From contig NZ_CP166850.1 of assembly GCF_041346945.1 (NCBI RefSeq), forward strand, positions 5,502,501 to 5,566,500: a DNA stretch of 64,000 nt, read 5' to 3'. A program made the translations under genes and the position numbers. Of this stretch, positions 9,534-17,835 are shown piece by piece (positions within the stretch are counted from its first letter, which is position 1; the number at the start of each line of letters is the position of its first letter). Origin of the DNA: Amycolatopsis sp. cg9. Its GTDB lineage: Bacteria; Actinomycetota; Actinomycetes; Mycobacteriales; Pseudonocardiaceae. Under the pieces are notes generated by a model, which worked only from the letters and a program-made list of their open reading frames with translations, ran no database searches and was not told where the DNA came from.

Positions 9534-10480
9534 TGCTGCACCTGAGGGCCGTGTGCCCGCCGGACAAGACCGCCGAGGCGCTCGACGTCCTGCGGGCGCA
9601 CGCCGGCACCGCGCACCTGGTCGTGCACCGCGGGGCCGCCGTGTCCCCGGAAGGCGACCTGGTCGAGGCCGACATCGCGCGCGAGGCCGCGGACGAGATC
9701 GTGGCCGCGCTGTGCGGGCTCGAGCTCGACCACACCGGCGGGATCACGCTCGAAGCGCTCGACACCGCGCTGTCGGACGCCGCCGACGAGGCGGAGGAAG
9801 CCGCGCCGGGCGAAGGCGCGGACGCCGTCGTGTGGGAGGAGCTGCTCGCCCGCACGGGTGAGGAGTCGCGGCTCAACGTGACGTTCCTGGCGTTCCTCAC
9901 CATCGCGTGCCTGCTGGCGGCGGTCGGCGTGCTGACGGACTCCGCGGTGACGATCGTCGGCGCGATGGTCGTCGGCCCGGAGTTCGGCCCGCTGGCCGCG
10001 CTCGCGGTGGGCGTGGTGCTGCGGCGCTGGGACCTCGTCCGGCTGGCCGGTGCGGCGCTGGGGGTCGGCTTCCCGCTGGCCATGGTCGTCACGCTGGGCG
10101 GTGCGCTGCTGGTGCGGGTGACCGACGTCTTCGGGGAGAAGGCGTTCGAGCTGAAACAGCACAGCGAAGTCGACTTCGTCTTCTCCGTCGGCGTACCGTC
10201 CCTGGTCGTGGCGATGCTCGCGGGCGCGGCGGGAATGCTCGCCATGACGTCGGCGAAGTCGGCCGCGCTGGTGGGCGTGTTCATCTCCGTGACCACCGTG
10301 CCCGCCGCCGGTTACGCGATGGTGGCGGCCGTGGCGGGGGAGTGGGGACGATGCCTCCAATCGGTGGGTCAGCTGCTCGTGAACCTTCTCGGAATCGTTG
10401 CAGCAGCGGCCATTGTGTTGATCGTGCGCCGGAATGGGCAACGTTCACCGGTGGGGATGCGTCCGCTTTCACGCGGGTGA
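9533..10480 (+). CDS. DUF389 family integral membrane protein
   Basis: Protein of 315 aa of the DUF389/TIGR00341 family, function unknown. Residues ~1-105 form a soluble domain (MLHLRAVCPPDKTAEALDVL), followed by six or so membrane helices, including FLTIACLLAAVGVLTDSAVT and GMLAMTSAKSAALVGVFISV. The conserved core IVGAMVVGPEFGPLAALAVG is the family hallmark. Its GTG overlaps the aspS stop by one base (TAGTG), so it is translationally coupled to aspS. Confidence 0.85.
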   Translation: MLHLRAVCPPDKTAEALDVLRAHAGTAHLVVHRGAAVSPEGDLVEADIAREAADEIVAALCGLELDHTGGITLEALDTALSDAADEAEEAAPGEGADAVVWEELLARTGEESRLNVTFLAFLTIACLLAAVGVLTDSAVTIVGAMVVGPEFGPLAALAVGVVLRRWDLVRLAGAALGVGFPLAMVVTLGGALLVRVTDVFGEKAFELKQHSEVDFVFSVGVPSLVVAMLAGAAGMLAMTSAKSAALVGVFISVTTVPAAGYAMVAAVAGEWGRCLQSVGQLLVNLLGIVAAAAIVLIVRRNGQRSPVGMRPLSRG

Positions 10481-10559
10481 CCCGTATCCGGGTGGGATGC
10501 GTCTTCTTGTCCGGATGTCAGTAGTCATGGTTGCTCAGTCACGAGTAGGGTCGGTGACA

Positions 10560-11744
10560 ATGACAGTCGACACCTCCTCCACCGGCGACGCTGGGGTCGG
10601 GGCAGGAGCCGAGCAGCTCGCCGTCGCCGCGGCGGTCGCGGCGGGCGAGTCCGTTCTCTCGCGCCGGTTCGGCAGCGCGATCACCCTGGTCGCCCCCGAG
10701 GACCTCGCGGGGAGCGGGCCGGCGACGGTGGTCCGCGCGAGAGTGGTGTCGTCGTCGTTCGCGCTGCCGCGCACGGTGGTCGTCAAGCACTACCCGGACC
10801 CGCCGGGCCCGGGCGCCGACCCGTTCGCCCAGGAGGCGGTCAGCTACCAGCTGTTCACGGCGCTGGCCCCGGACGAGCGGATGTGCCCGGAGCTGCTCGC
10901 CCACGACGGCCGCGACCGCGCGCTGGTGCTGGAGGACCTCGGCCGCACCCCGACGCTGGAGGACAAGCTCTACGCGCGCGACTCCCGCGCGGCCGAGCGC
11001 GCGCTGCTGTCCTGGGCCCGGTCGCTGGGCAGGCTGCACGCGAGCACCGCGGGCCGCGAAGCGGATTTCAACGCCCTGCTGCGGCGCCTCGGCGGCCCGG
11101 CGAAGGGTGACGAGAGCGGTGTCGACGAGCTGTGCGCGGGCGTGCCGGCCCTGATCCAGGAGCGCCTGGGCATCCCGGTCCCGGACGCGGTCCGCGCCCA
11201 GGTGACGGCGGCGCTGGAGCAGTCCCGCTCGGCGGGCTTCCGCGCGTTCAGCCCGGTCGAGCTCAGCCCGGACAACAACCTGGTGACCGGCGAGGGCGTC
11301 CGCTTCCTGGACTTCGAATACGGCTGCGTCCGCTCGGCCCTGGTCGACGCGGCCCACCTGAGGCTCCCGTTCGCGAGCTGGCCGGACGCGCTCGCCCTCC
11401 CGGCGGGCATGAGCGAGGCGATGATCGCGGCCTGGCGCGCGGAGGTGGTGGGCGTCTGGCCGGCGTTCGCTGATGACGACGCGCTGGCCGGGCACCTGAC
11501 GACCAGCGAGTTGTTGCGGGTGTGGCTGATCACGGGCGAGGAGCTGGCGTCGCTGGACCTGTCCCGCCACGCGGCCCCGGTGAGCCGCGAGGCGGCGTTC
11601 GTGACGTGGTGGCGGGACCTGGCGAGGCACGCGGGGTACGTGCGCATGACGGCGGTGTCGGAGTTCGCGGCCCGCGTGGCGGCGGCCCTGGCGGCGCGGC
11701 TGGGCCCGCACGCGGACCTGGCGTTCTACCCCGCGTTCCGCTGA
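10560..11744 (+). CDS. Aminoglycoside-phosphotransferase-fold (APH/CHK-like) protein
   Basis: Protein of 394 aa with the APH/choline-kinase fold: N-lobe FALPRTVVVKHYPDPPGPGA with the ATP-binding Lys, hinge LVLEDLGRTPTLEDKL, catalytic-loop region SPVELSPDNNLV and metal-binding LDFEYG. The canonical loop HGDxxPxN aligns as P-V-E-L-S-P-D-N, so the catalytic Asp reads Glu and the His is absent. It may be a weak, altered or non-catalytic kinase; no substrate can be assigned. The ATG at 10560 is chosen because TAGGGT lies 8 nt upstream, as in leaderless genes; in-frame starts at 10527 and earlier cannot be excluded. Confidence 0.7.
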   Translation: MTVDTSSTGDAGVGAGAEQLAVAAAVAAGESVLSRRFGSAITLVAPEDLAGSGPATVVRARVVSSSFALPRTVVVKHYPDPPGPGADPFAQEAVSYQLFTALAPDERMCPELLAHDGRDRALVLEDLGRTPTLEDKLYARDSRAAERALLSWARSLGRLHASTAGREADFNALLRRLGGPAKGDESGVDELCAGVPALIQERLGIPVPDAVRAQVTAALEQSRSAGFRAFSPVELSPDNNLVTGEGVRFLDFEYGCVRSALVDAAHLRLPFASWPDALALPAGMSEAMIAAWRAEVVGVWPAFADDDALAGHLTTSELLRVWLITGEELASLDLSRHAAPVSREAAFVTWWRDLARHAGYVRMTAVSEFAARVAAALAARLGPHADLAFYPAFR

Positions 11745-11796
11745 GCCTGAGCGCCCCGCCCGGTCCCGTCGCGTCGCGTCGCGGGTTGGTGATGGT

Positions 11797-11843
11797 CGCG
11801 AATGACTCATTCGCGTCCTTGGTGGTCCCGAATGAGTCATTCG
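11797..11843. repeat. Pair of palindromic GAATGA-N-TCATTC repeats
   Basis: CGCGAATGACTCATTCGCG (11797-11815) is a perfect palindrome with 9-bp arms around one central base. CGAATGAGTCATTCG (11829-11843) is a second copy. The same element, again as a pair, occurs at 42401-42445 behind another gene. The position just downstream of a stop codon suggests a terminator or 3'-end processing role (inference). Confidence 0.8.
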
Positions 11844-12020
11844 CGGCTTTCCGTGGCGGTCACCGGGTGCTGGCGGCGGTGGGCGAGCGCGGCGCGAGCT
11901 GCTGGGCCCACTCTGCGCTGAACAGGCCATTTCCGGGTTGGTGGCGCGGCTGAGCCCGCACGCTGACCCCCCCGGTCCGCTGACCCCCCGGCCCGGTTGT
12001 CCACAGCCGCGCCATGATGG

Positions 12021-12063
12021 GGACAACTCGGGCGGGCGGCGCGTTTTCCGCCCGGATTTGTCC
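12021..12063. repeat. Imperfect inverted repeat upstream of the SGNH hydrolase gene
   Basis: GGACAACTCGGGCGG (12021-12035) pairs with CCGCCCGGATTTGTCC (12048-12063), leaving a 12-nt loop and a one-base bulge plus a mismatch in the stem. It could be an operator or RNA hairpin; the sequence does not show which. Confidence 0.4.
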
Positions 12064-12175
12064 GACCTGGCCGATACGCTGGACGAGGGCAGCCCCAGGG
12101 AGGGCGGGGGAAGGCGCTTCGCCGCCAAAAGGACATTTCCGGCACCTGTGAGGTGAGCGTCAAGAATTAGGCGCC

Positions 12176-13081
12176 GTGTCGGAGTCGCGTTACCTCGTCC
12201 TCACCGGCCGTGAGTCTCCGTGGCCGATGGTCGGGGGCGTGACCGTGATCAGTGTCGAAGTCACTCCCGAACCCTCCCGGCCCGTGCTCGCCGTCGTACC
12301 GGAGCCGCAAACCGAGCTCAAGCAGGCGCGGCGGCTCGTCGTGCTCGGCGATTCCACCGCTGTCGGGCTGGGGGATCCGCTGCCCCGGCGGGGTGGGTGG
12401 CGCGGGGTCGGGCCGCTGGTGGCCGCCGCGCTGGGGGTGGAAGCCGGTGGGTACCTCAACCCCTCCTTCACCGGCGCGCGGATGCGGTGCGTGCTCACCG
12501 AGCAGGTGCCCGCCGCCGTCGCGCACCGGGCGGACGTGGCCCTGCTCGTCGCCGGGATGAACGACACCCTCCGGCCGGACTTCGACGCCGGCCGCATCGC
12601 CGGCGACCTCACGGAGGTGATCCACCGCCTCCGCGAAGCCGGGACCACCGTGGTGCCGGTCCGGTTCCACGACCACAGCAAGGTCTTCCGCCTCCCGCCG
12701 TCGCTGAAGCGCGCGCTCAGCGCCCGGGTGGCCGAGCTCAACGCGGCCATCGACGAGGTCGTCGCCCGCGAAGGCGTGCCCTGCCTCGACCTCGACCGGC
12801 TTCCCGGCGCCTACGAGCTGGCGTCGTGGAGCGTCGATCGCCTGCACCCCTCCGAACTCGGCCACCGCATGCTCGCAGAAGGCTTCACCGGGCTGCTGGC
12901 CGGCGCCGGGTTCGCCGTGCCGGAACCGGTGAGCCTCACCTGCAGCGGCGGTGTCGAGCCGAGCGCCGCGGGGCACGTGGGGTGGCTGGTGCTCAAGGGC
13001 ATCCCGTGGCTCTGGCGCCGCGGCCGCGAGTTCCTGCCCTACGCCGCGGTCATCATGTGGAACTCGTTCCGCGCCCGCTGA
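12176..13081 (+). CDS. SGNH/GDSL-family hydrolase
   Basis: Protein of up to 301 aa with the four SGNH blocks: LGDSTAVGLG (nucleophile Ser), a glycine before the conserved SFTGAR segment, GMNDTLRPD (block III), and DRLHPSELGHR (block V Asp and His). These enzymes are esterases, lipases or acetylxylan-type deacetylases. No signal peptide is visible, so it is probably cytosolic. The last ~45 residues (PWLWRRGREFLPYAAVIMWN) are hydrophobic and might touch the membrane. The start is uncertain: GTG 12176 gives a longer N-terminus, GTG 12249 would begin MISVEVTPEPSRP. Its end overlaps the convergent phosphoesterase gene by 29 bp. Confidence 0.8.
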   Translation: MSESRYLVLTGRESPWPMVGGVTVISVEVTPEPSRPVLAVVPEPQTELKQARRLVVLGDSTAVGLGDPLPRRGGWRGVGPLVAAALGVEAGGYLNPSFTGARMRCVLTEQVPAAVAHRADVALLVAGMNDTLRPDFDAGRIAGDLTEVIHRLREAGTTVVPVRFHDHSKVFRLPPSLKRALSARVAELNAAIDEVVAREGVPCLDLDRLPGAYELASWSVDRLHPSELGHRMLAEGFTGLLAGAGFAVPEPVSLTCSGGVEPSAAGHVGWLVLKGIPWLWRRGREFLPYAAVIMWNSFRAR

Positions 13082-13781
13082 ACACGCGCAGCGCTTCGGC
13101 ATCCGAAGCCGGGTTGCGGACGAAGAAGTCCGCCCACTCCTCGATGTCCGGGTACGCGCAGTGCTCCGCGAGGAACCGGCACGCCGCTTCGGCGTCGTAC
13201 TCCGTGCGCCGCAGTTCGACGCCGTCGCCGAGCAGCGCCCAGTGCGCACCCCGGGCGCCGTAAGGCATTCCGACGCTGCCGGGGTTGACGATCAGCCGCC
13301 GGTCGGCCGGCCGCACGAACGGCATGTGCGTGTGGCCGCAGACCACGGTGCCCGCCGTGACGCCGTCCAGCACTTCCGCCCAGCGTTCGAGCGGGCTGTC
13401 GACGAGCACGATTTCGCTGTCGTCGCGCGGGGTCGCGTGGCAGAACAGGACGTCGCCCAACGTCACCGTCAGGGGCAGCGCGTCCAGGAACGCCAGGTGG
13501 TCCGGACGCAGCTGCCGAGCCGCCCACGGGAAGATCGGGTCCGGGACGAAGTCGCTCGCCCCGCGCGCGGACGCCGCCAGCTCCCGGTCGGCGTTGCCGC
13601 GCACCCACACCGCCCGCGAGCCGAGCGATTCCAGGCGCGACAGGGTCTCGACCGGCATCGGGCCGGCGAGCGCGTCGCCGAGCAGCACGATCCGGTCCGC
13701 CGCCACGACGTCCGGCTCCGCCAGGACGGCCTCCAGCGCGGGCAGCACCCCGTGGATGTCGGACAGGACCGCCACCGTCAT
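13053..13781 (-). CDS. Calcineurin-like metallophosphoesterase (YfcE/MJ0936 type)
   Basis: Protein of 242 aa. The five metal-binding motifs are all present: SDIHG (D, H), LLGDALAG (GD), RGNADRE (GNxD), FCHATPRDD (H) and CGHTHMPF (GHxH). The layout is that of small cytosolic phosphodiesterases/phosphatases of the YfcE group; substrate unknown. ATG 13781 begins MTVAVLSDIHG, the usual start; a GTG at 13799 would add six residues. It is convergent with the SGNH gene. Confidence 0.85.
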   Translation of the reverse strand: MTVAVLSDIHGVLPALEAVLAEPDVVAADRIVLLGDALAGPMPVETLSRLESLGSRAVWVRGNADRELAASARGASDFVPDPIFPWAARQLRPDHLAFLDALPLTVTLGDVLFCHATPRDDSEIVLVDSPLERWAEVLDGVTAGTVVCGHTHMPFVRPADRRLIVNPGSVGMPYGARGAHWALLGDGVELRRTEYDAEAACRFLAEHCAYPDIEEWADFFVRNPASDAEALRVFSGRGTSST

Positions 13782-13843
13782 CGGTTCACCATCGGGCACG
13801 GCGGCGCCCCGGGCGAGCGGTTTCGCCCAGGGCGCAACCGGCG

Positions 13844-15055
13844 CTACCCGATGGTGAGGGGCAGCTCGCGCACCCCGGTCATGTTCGGGTTGATCTGGAA
13901 CTTCGGCGGTTCACCCGGGATCGTGCGCAGCGCCGGGTAGCGGTCGAACAGGATGTCCAGCGCCACGCGCCCCTCCAGGCGGGCCAGCGGCGCGCCGATG
14001 CAGAAGTGGATCCCGCGGCCGAACGCCAGGTGCGGGTTGGGGTCGCGCAGCGGGTTGAACGTGTCCGGGTCGGCGAACACCCGCTCGTCGCGGTTGGCGG
14101 CCGCCACCCACACCAGCAGCATCTGGTCCGGGGGCACGGTCGCCCCGCCCAGTTCCACCTCGCGGGTCGCCGTGCGGGCCACCGCCGCGAACGGCGAGAG
14201 GTAGCGCAGCGACTCCTCGATCGTCGCCGGCAGCAGCGACCGGTCGGCGCGGACCCGGGCGTCCCACTCCGGGTGGGTGTCCAGGCACAGCACCGCGTTG
14301 CCGAGCAGCATCGTGGTGGTGATGTGCCCGGCCAGCAGCAGGATGTTCGCGAAGTTGACGACTTCGTTGCGCGTCAGCCGTTCCCCGTCGACCTCTGCCT
14401 CGACGAGCTTCGTCAGCAGGTCCTCCCGCGGCTGCTTCCGCCGTTCGTCGACGTGCGCGCCGAGGTATTCGGCAAGCGCTTTCTGGCCCTCCAGGGATTT
14501 CGCGACCGACTCCTCCTGGGTCTTCGTCTGCTCCTTCAGCGAGAACTGTTCCGAGGAGTCGAACAGCTTGTCCACCCAGCCCTTGAACAGGTACCGGTCG
14601 CTCGCGGGGACCCCCAGCAGCTCCGCGATCACGATCACCGGCAACGGGTAGGCCAGGTCTTCGACCAGTTCGAGCCGGCCGTCGCCGCCGGCCGCGTCGA
14701 GCATCTCGTTCGTCACCGCGGCGATGCGCGGCTCCAGGTCCGCGACGACCTTCGGGGTGAACGCGCGGCTGACGAGCTTGCGCATCTTGTTGTGCAGCGG
14801 CGGGTCCAGCTGCAGCAGGTTGCCCGCCTGCATTTCCTTGAGGTCGGCGTCCTTCATCATCTCCTGCGGCACCAGCCGGGTGGTGTCCGAGGAGTACGTC
14901 GCCGGGTCGCGGAGCACCTCTTCGGCCTCCGGGTGCCCGTAGACGCTCCAGAAGCCGAGCTCGGGCGCGTGCTGCACCCGCGCCTCCGGTTGCTTCCCCC
15001 GCAGCCAGAACTGGGATTCGTGGAGGCCCCAGGTGTCGGCGAGTGTGGTGGTCAT
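13844..15055 (-). CDS. Cytochrome P450
   Basis: Soluble bacterial P450 of 403 aa. The I-helix motif is LLAGHITTT, an AGHxTT variant in which the usual acidic residue before Thr is Ile. The K-helix ExxR is ESLR, and the haem loop is FGRGIHFCIGAPLARLE with the cysteinate ligand. The sequence resembles actinobacterial CYP107-like and biosynthetic hydroxylases, but the substrate is unknown. AAGAAGGGG precedes the ATG. It follows the TetR gene by 34 bp on the same strand, so the pair is likely an operon repressed by that regulator. No ferredoxin gene is adjacent. Confidence 0.93.
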   Translation of the reverse strand: MTTTLADTWGLHESQFWLRGKQPEARVQHAPELGFWSVYGHPEAEEVLRDPATYSSDTTRLVPQEMMKDADLKEMQAGNLLQLDPPLHNKMRKLVSRAFTPKVVADLEPRIAAVTNEMLDAAGGDGRLELVEDLAYPLPVIVIAELLGVPASDRYLFKGWVDKLFDSSEQFSLKEQTKTQEESVAKSLEGQKALAEYLGAHVDERRKQPREDLLTKLVEAEVDGERLTRNEVVNFANILLLAGHITTTMLLGNAVLCLDTHPEWDARVRADRSLLPATIEESLRYLSPFAAVARTATREVELGGATVPPDQMLLVWVAAANRDERVFADPDTFNPLRDPNPHLAFGRGIHFCIGAPLARLEGRVALDILFDRYPALRTIPGEPPKFQINPNMTGVRELPLTIG

Positions 15056-15089
15056 GTCCGCCCCTTCTTTCCCCTGTGCGGCCCCGGGA

Positions 15090-15785
15090 TCAGCCGGGTG
15101 CCCTGGTGGGATCGTGTGCGTAGATCCCTTTCCGGTAGCCCGAGACGAGCGCCTCGAGCGCCGAACTCAGTTCCGCGGCCACGTCCGCGACCGCCAGGGG
15201 ATCGGGTTCCCCCGCCGGCTCGAACGCGGTGCGGATGATGTGCGCGAGGACGGCCGCCTTCTCCTCGAGGGCGATCCCCTCGAACTCGTCGGACAGCGTG
15301 TCGCCGAGGTAGAAGCCGAGCGTCGCGGCGTGCAGCGCGTAGGTCACGTTCGGGACGTCCGCGCGGATCAGCCCGCGCCGGAGCATCGCGTCCTCGAACT
15401 GCCCCCGCAGCTCGTCCTGCTGCTTGCGCAGGGCGAGGTCGCCGAGCGAGCCGAACATCTCGGCGTTGCCGCGCAGCATCGCCATCACCAGCGGACGGCG
15501 GTGCGTGACGAGGAACGACGACGAGATCATCTTGTGCGGCAGGATCATCGCCGGGTCGGCCTTGATCGCGGCCAGGATCTCGTCGGTCAGGTCGGCCGAC
15601 TCGCGCATCATCAGCGCCTGGAACAGCAGTTCCTTGTTGCGCCAGTGCAGGTAGACGGTGCCCTTGCCGATGCCGACCGCGCGCGCGATGTCGTCGATCG
15701 CCACCTTGCGGTAGCCCATGCGCAGCAGCAGCTCGCCCGCCGCGTCCAGGATGCGGTCGGCGCGTTCGCGGTTCGGATGACTCAT
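15090..15785 (-). CDS. TetR-family repressor, upstream of the P450
   Basis: Regulator of 231 aa. The N-terminal helix-turn-helix covers residues ~8-55 (AIDDIARAVGIGKGTVYLHW), followed by an all-helical ligand domain. The ATG at 15785 is chosen over the GTG at 15794 because AGGTG sits 7 nt before it. It is divergent from rarA. A four-half-site palindrome (15815-15854) lies 30 bp upstream and is the probable autoregulatory operator, so TetR likely controls itself and the P450. Confidence 0.88.
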   Translation of the reverse strand: MSHPNRERADRILDAAGELLLRMGYRKVAIDDIARAVGIGKGTVYLHWRNKELLFQALMMRESADLTDEILAAIKADPAMILPHKMISSSFLVTHRRPLVMAMLRGNAEMFGSLGDLALRKQQDELRGQFEDAMLRRGLIRADVPNVTYALHAATLGFYLGDTLSDEFEGIALEEKAAVLAHIIRTAFEPAGEPDPLAVADVAAELSSALEALVSGYRKGIYAHDPTRAPG

Positions 15786-15814
15786 GCGGTTCACCTGCGG
15801 ATTCGTTGAGCGTT

Positions 15815-15854
15815 TGACCTATTGACCAGAATCGCACTTTCGGTCAACCGGTCA
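15815..15854. promoter_or_regulatory. Candidate TetR operator, four TGACC/GGTCA half-sites
   Basis: TGACCTATTGACC (15815-15827) and GGTCAACCGGTCA (15842-15854) form an inverted repeat across a 14-bp centre. Each arm holds two half-sites 8 bp apart. It lies between the tetR start (15785) and the rarA start (15926), where it could control both directions. TTGACC on the minus strand (15847-15842) could also be the tetR -35. Confidence 0.65.
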
Positions 15855-15925
15855 GCACGACGGTAGCGCGGCCGCCGGTGCCACGGCAAGCGGTCTTGTC
15901 GGTGCCGTCGGTTAACGTCATCGGT

Positions 15926-17302
15926 GTGGCACAGGACGAGCTCTTCACCGTGAACGCCGATCTGGCGCCCCCGCCGGAACCGACGGGGGCGAACACGGGC
16001 GAACCGCAGGCGGACCCGGCGAGCTCGCCCCTGGCGGTCCGGATGCGGCCGCGGTCGCTCGACGAGGTCGTCGGCCAGCAGCACCTGCTCCGCGAAGGTG
16101 CCCCGCTGCGGCGCCTGGTCGAAGGGGCCGCGCCGGCTTCCGTGCTGCTCTACGGCCCGCCCGGCACCGGCAAGACCACCCTGGCCAACCTCGTCTCCAT
16201 CGCCACCGGCCGCCGGTTCGTCGCGATGTCCGCGCTTTCGGCGGGGGTCAAGGAGGTCCGCGGGGTCATCGAGGAGGCCCGGCGGCGGCGCCAGTACAAC
16301 GCCGAAAACACCGTCCTGTTCATCGACGAGGTGCACCGCTTCTCCAAGAACCAGCAGGACGCGCTGCTCGGCGCGGTCGAGGACCGCACCGTGCTGCTGG
16401 TCGCGGCGACCACCGAAAACCCGTCGTTCTCGGTCGTTTCCCCGCTGCTGTCGCGGTCGCTGGTGCTGCAGCTGCGCCCGCTGACCGACGAGGACATCAC
16501 CGAGCTGATCGAGCGCGCGCTGGCCGACGAACGCGGCCTCGGCGGCGAGCTGACGCTGAGCGAGGACGCGCGCGCCCACCTCGTCCGGCTCGCGGGCGGG
16601 GACGCGCGCCGCGCGCTGACCGCCCTCGAAGCGGCGGCGGACGCGGCCTCGGCCACCGAGGCGAAGGCGATCGACCTCGCCATCGTCGAGTCCACTGTGG
16701 ACAAGGCGGCGGTGCGCTACGACCGCGACGGCGACCAGCACTACGACGTGATCAGCGCGTTCATCAAGTCCATCCGCGGCTCCGACGTCGACGCGGCGCT
16801 GCACTACCTGGCCCGGATGATCGAGGCGGGGGAGGACCCGCGGTTCCTCGCCCGGCGGCTGGTCGTGCACGCCAGCGAGGACATCGGGATGGCCGACCCG
16901 ACGGCCCTGCAGGCGGCCGTCGCGGCCGCGCACGCCGTGCAGTTCATCGGCATGCCGGAGGGCCGGCTCGCGCTGGCGCAGGCGACGATCCACCTGGCCA
17001 CCGCGCCGAAGTCGAACGCGGTGATCACGGGCATCGACGCCGCGCTGTCCGACGTCCGGGCCGGGCTGGCGGGCGCGGTGCCGCCCCCGCTGCGTGACGG
17101 GCACTACGCGGGCGCCAAGAAGCTCGGCAACGCCCAGGGGTACCGCTACCCCCACGGCGTCCCGGAAGGCGTGCTGGCGCAGCAGTACCCGCCGGACGAG
17201 CTGGTCGGCCGGGACTACTACGAGCCGACCCAGCGCGGGGCCGAACGGACGCTCGCCGAACGCGTCCCCAAGCTGCGCCGGACGATCCGCGGGGAAAAGT
17301 GA
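15926..17302 (+). CDS. rarA: Replication-associated recombination protein A (MgsA/RarA)
   Basis: Cytosolic AAA+ ATPase of 458 aa acting at stalled replication forks, related to clamp loader subunits and RuvB. Walker A is GPPGTGKTT, Walker B FIDEVH, sensor 1 AATTENPSF, and the C-terminal tetramerisation domain (YHYAG-like [19 protein letters not shown]) is complete. The N-terminus carries a short Pro-rich tail ([17 protein letters not shown]). GTG 15926 is chosen; TAACGT lies at 15913-15918, 7 nt upstream, and there is no ribosome site, so translation is probably leaderless. Confidence 0.95.
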   Translation: MAQDELFTVNADLAPPPEPTGANTGEPQADPASSPLAVRMRPRSLDEVVGQQHLLREGAPLRRLVEGAAPASVLLYGPPGTGKTTLANLVSIATGRRFVAMSALSAGVKEVRGVIEEARRRRQYNAENTVLFIDEVHRFSKNQQDALLGAVEDRTVLLVAATTENPSFSVVSPLLSRSLVLQLRPLTDEDITELIERALADERGLGGELTLSEDARAHLVRLAGGDARRALTALEAAADAASATEAKAIDLAIVESTVDKAAVRYDRDGDQHYDVISAFIKSIRGSDVDAALHYLARMIEAGEDPRFLARRLVVHASEDIGMADPTALQAAVAAAHAVQFIGMPEGRLALAQATIHLATAPKSNAVITGIDAALSDVRAGLAGAVPPPLRDGHYAGAKKLGNAQGYRYPHGVPEGVLAQQYPPDELVGRDYYEPTQRGAERTLAERVPKLRRTIRGEK

Positions 17303-17431
17303 CCGCGGCGGAACAAAACCCGGGTGGTTGATCACCGGACGGGCCGGGGTGTTCGAGATCATCGGGTTTCGTAAGCTTCGCGCCTCGACGTGACCCGAAC
17401 CCGGGTCCCGGTGACGGCAGGAGGCGAACCC

Positions 17432-17809
17432 GTGCCCGCGACGCTGCAGTGCATCGTCCTGGATTGCCCGGAACCGGTCGCGCTCGCCCGCTTCTACCAG
17501 GCTGTGGCCGGCGGCGACGTGGACCGGCCCGATCCGCGGTGGCGGGTCGACGAAGACTTCGCGACCCTGCACCTCGACGGGCTGGTCCTGGGCTTCCAGC
17601 GGTCTTTCGACCACCGGCCGCCGCGCTGGCCGGACCCGGCGTTCCCGCAGCAGTTCCACCTCGACTTCGAGGTGGACGACTTCCGGGAGTCCCACCACGT
17701 CGTCCTGGCGAACGGGGGCCGGCTGCTCGACCCCGACCTCGGCGGCCGCGGCTGGCGCGTCTACGCCGACCCGGCGGGTCACCCGTTCTGCCTCCTCGGC
17801 GATTACTGA
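17432..17809 (+). CDS. VOC (glyoxalase/bleomycin-resistance-fold) protein
   Basis: Small cytosolic protein of 125 aa with one glyoxalase-like domain: IVLDCPEPVALARFYQAVAG at the N-terminus, QFHLDFEVDD in the middle and VYADPAGHPFCLL at the C-terminus. This is the actinobacterial Glyoxalase_6-like subgroup, mostly of unknown substrate. GCAGGAGGC 8 nt before the GTG fixes the start; the longer frame back to 17390 has no ribosome site. Confidence 0.82.
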   Translation: MPATLQCIVLDCPEPVALARFYQAVAGGDVDRPDPRWRVDEDFATLHLDGLVLGFQRSFDHRPPRWPDPAFPQQFHLDFEVDDFRESHHVVLANGGRLLDPDLGGRGWRVYADPAGHPFCLLGDY

Positions 17810-17835
17810 GCGCGCCCGCTGGGCACGATGAGGGC

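Larger units (their letters stand above)
11745..12175. other. Intergenic stretch without a convincing gene
   Basis: 431 bp between the APH-like gene and the SGNH hydrolase. It holds a triple GTCGC run near 11768-11782, two palindromic GAATGA repeats, an imperfect hairpin at 12021-12063 and otherwise GC-rich sequence. Short open frames on both strands (11938-12156 plus, 11837-12163 minus) have no domain, no ribosome site and compositions typical of non-coding shadow. Confidence 0.6.

Noticed and set aside
11938..12156. Small gene in the 11745-12175 gap
   Set aside because: 72 codons, no ribosome site and no recognisable domain; the region looks like repeats and control DNA.
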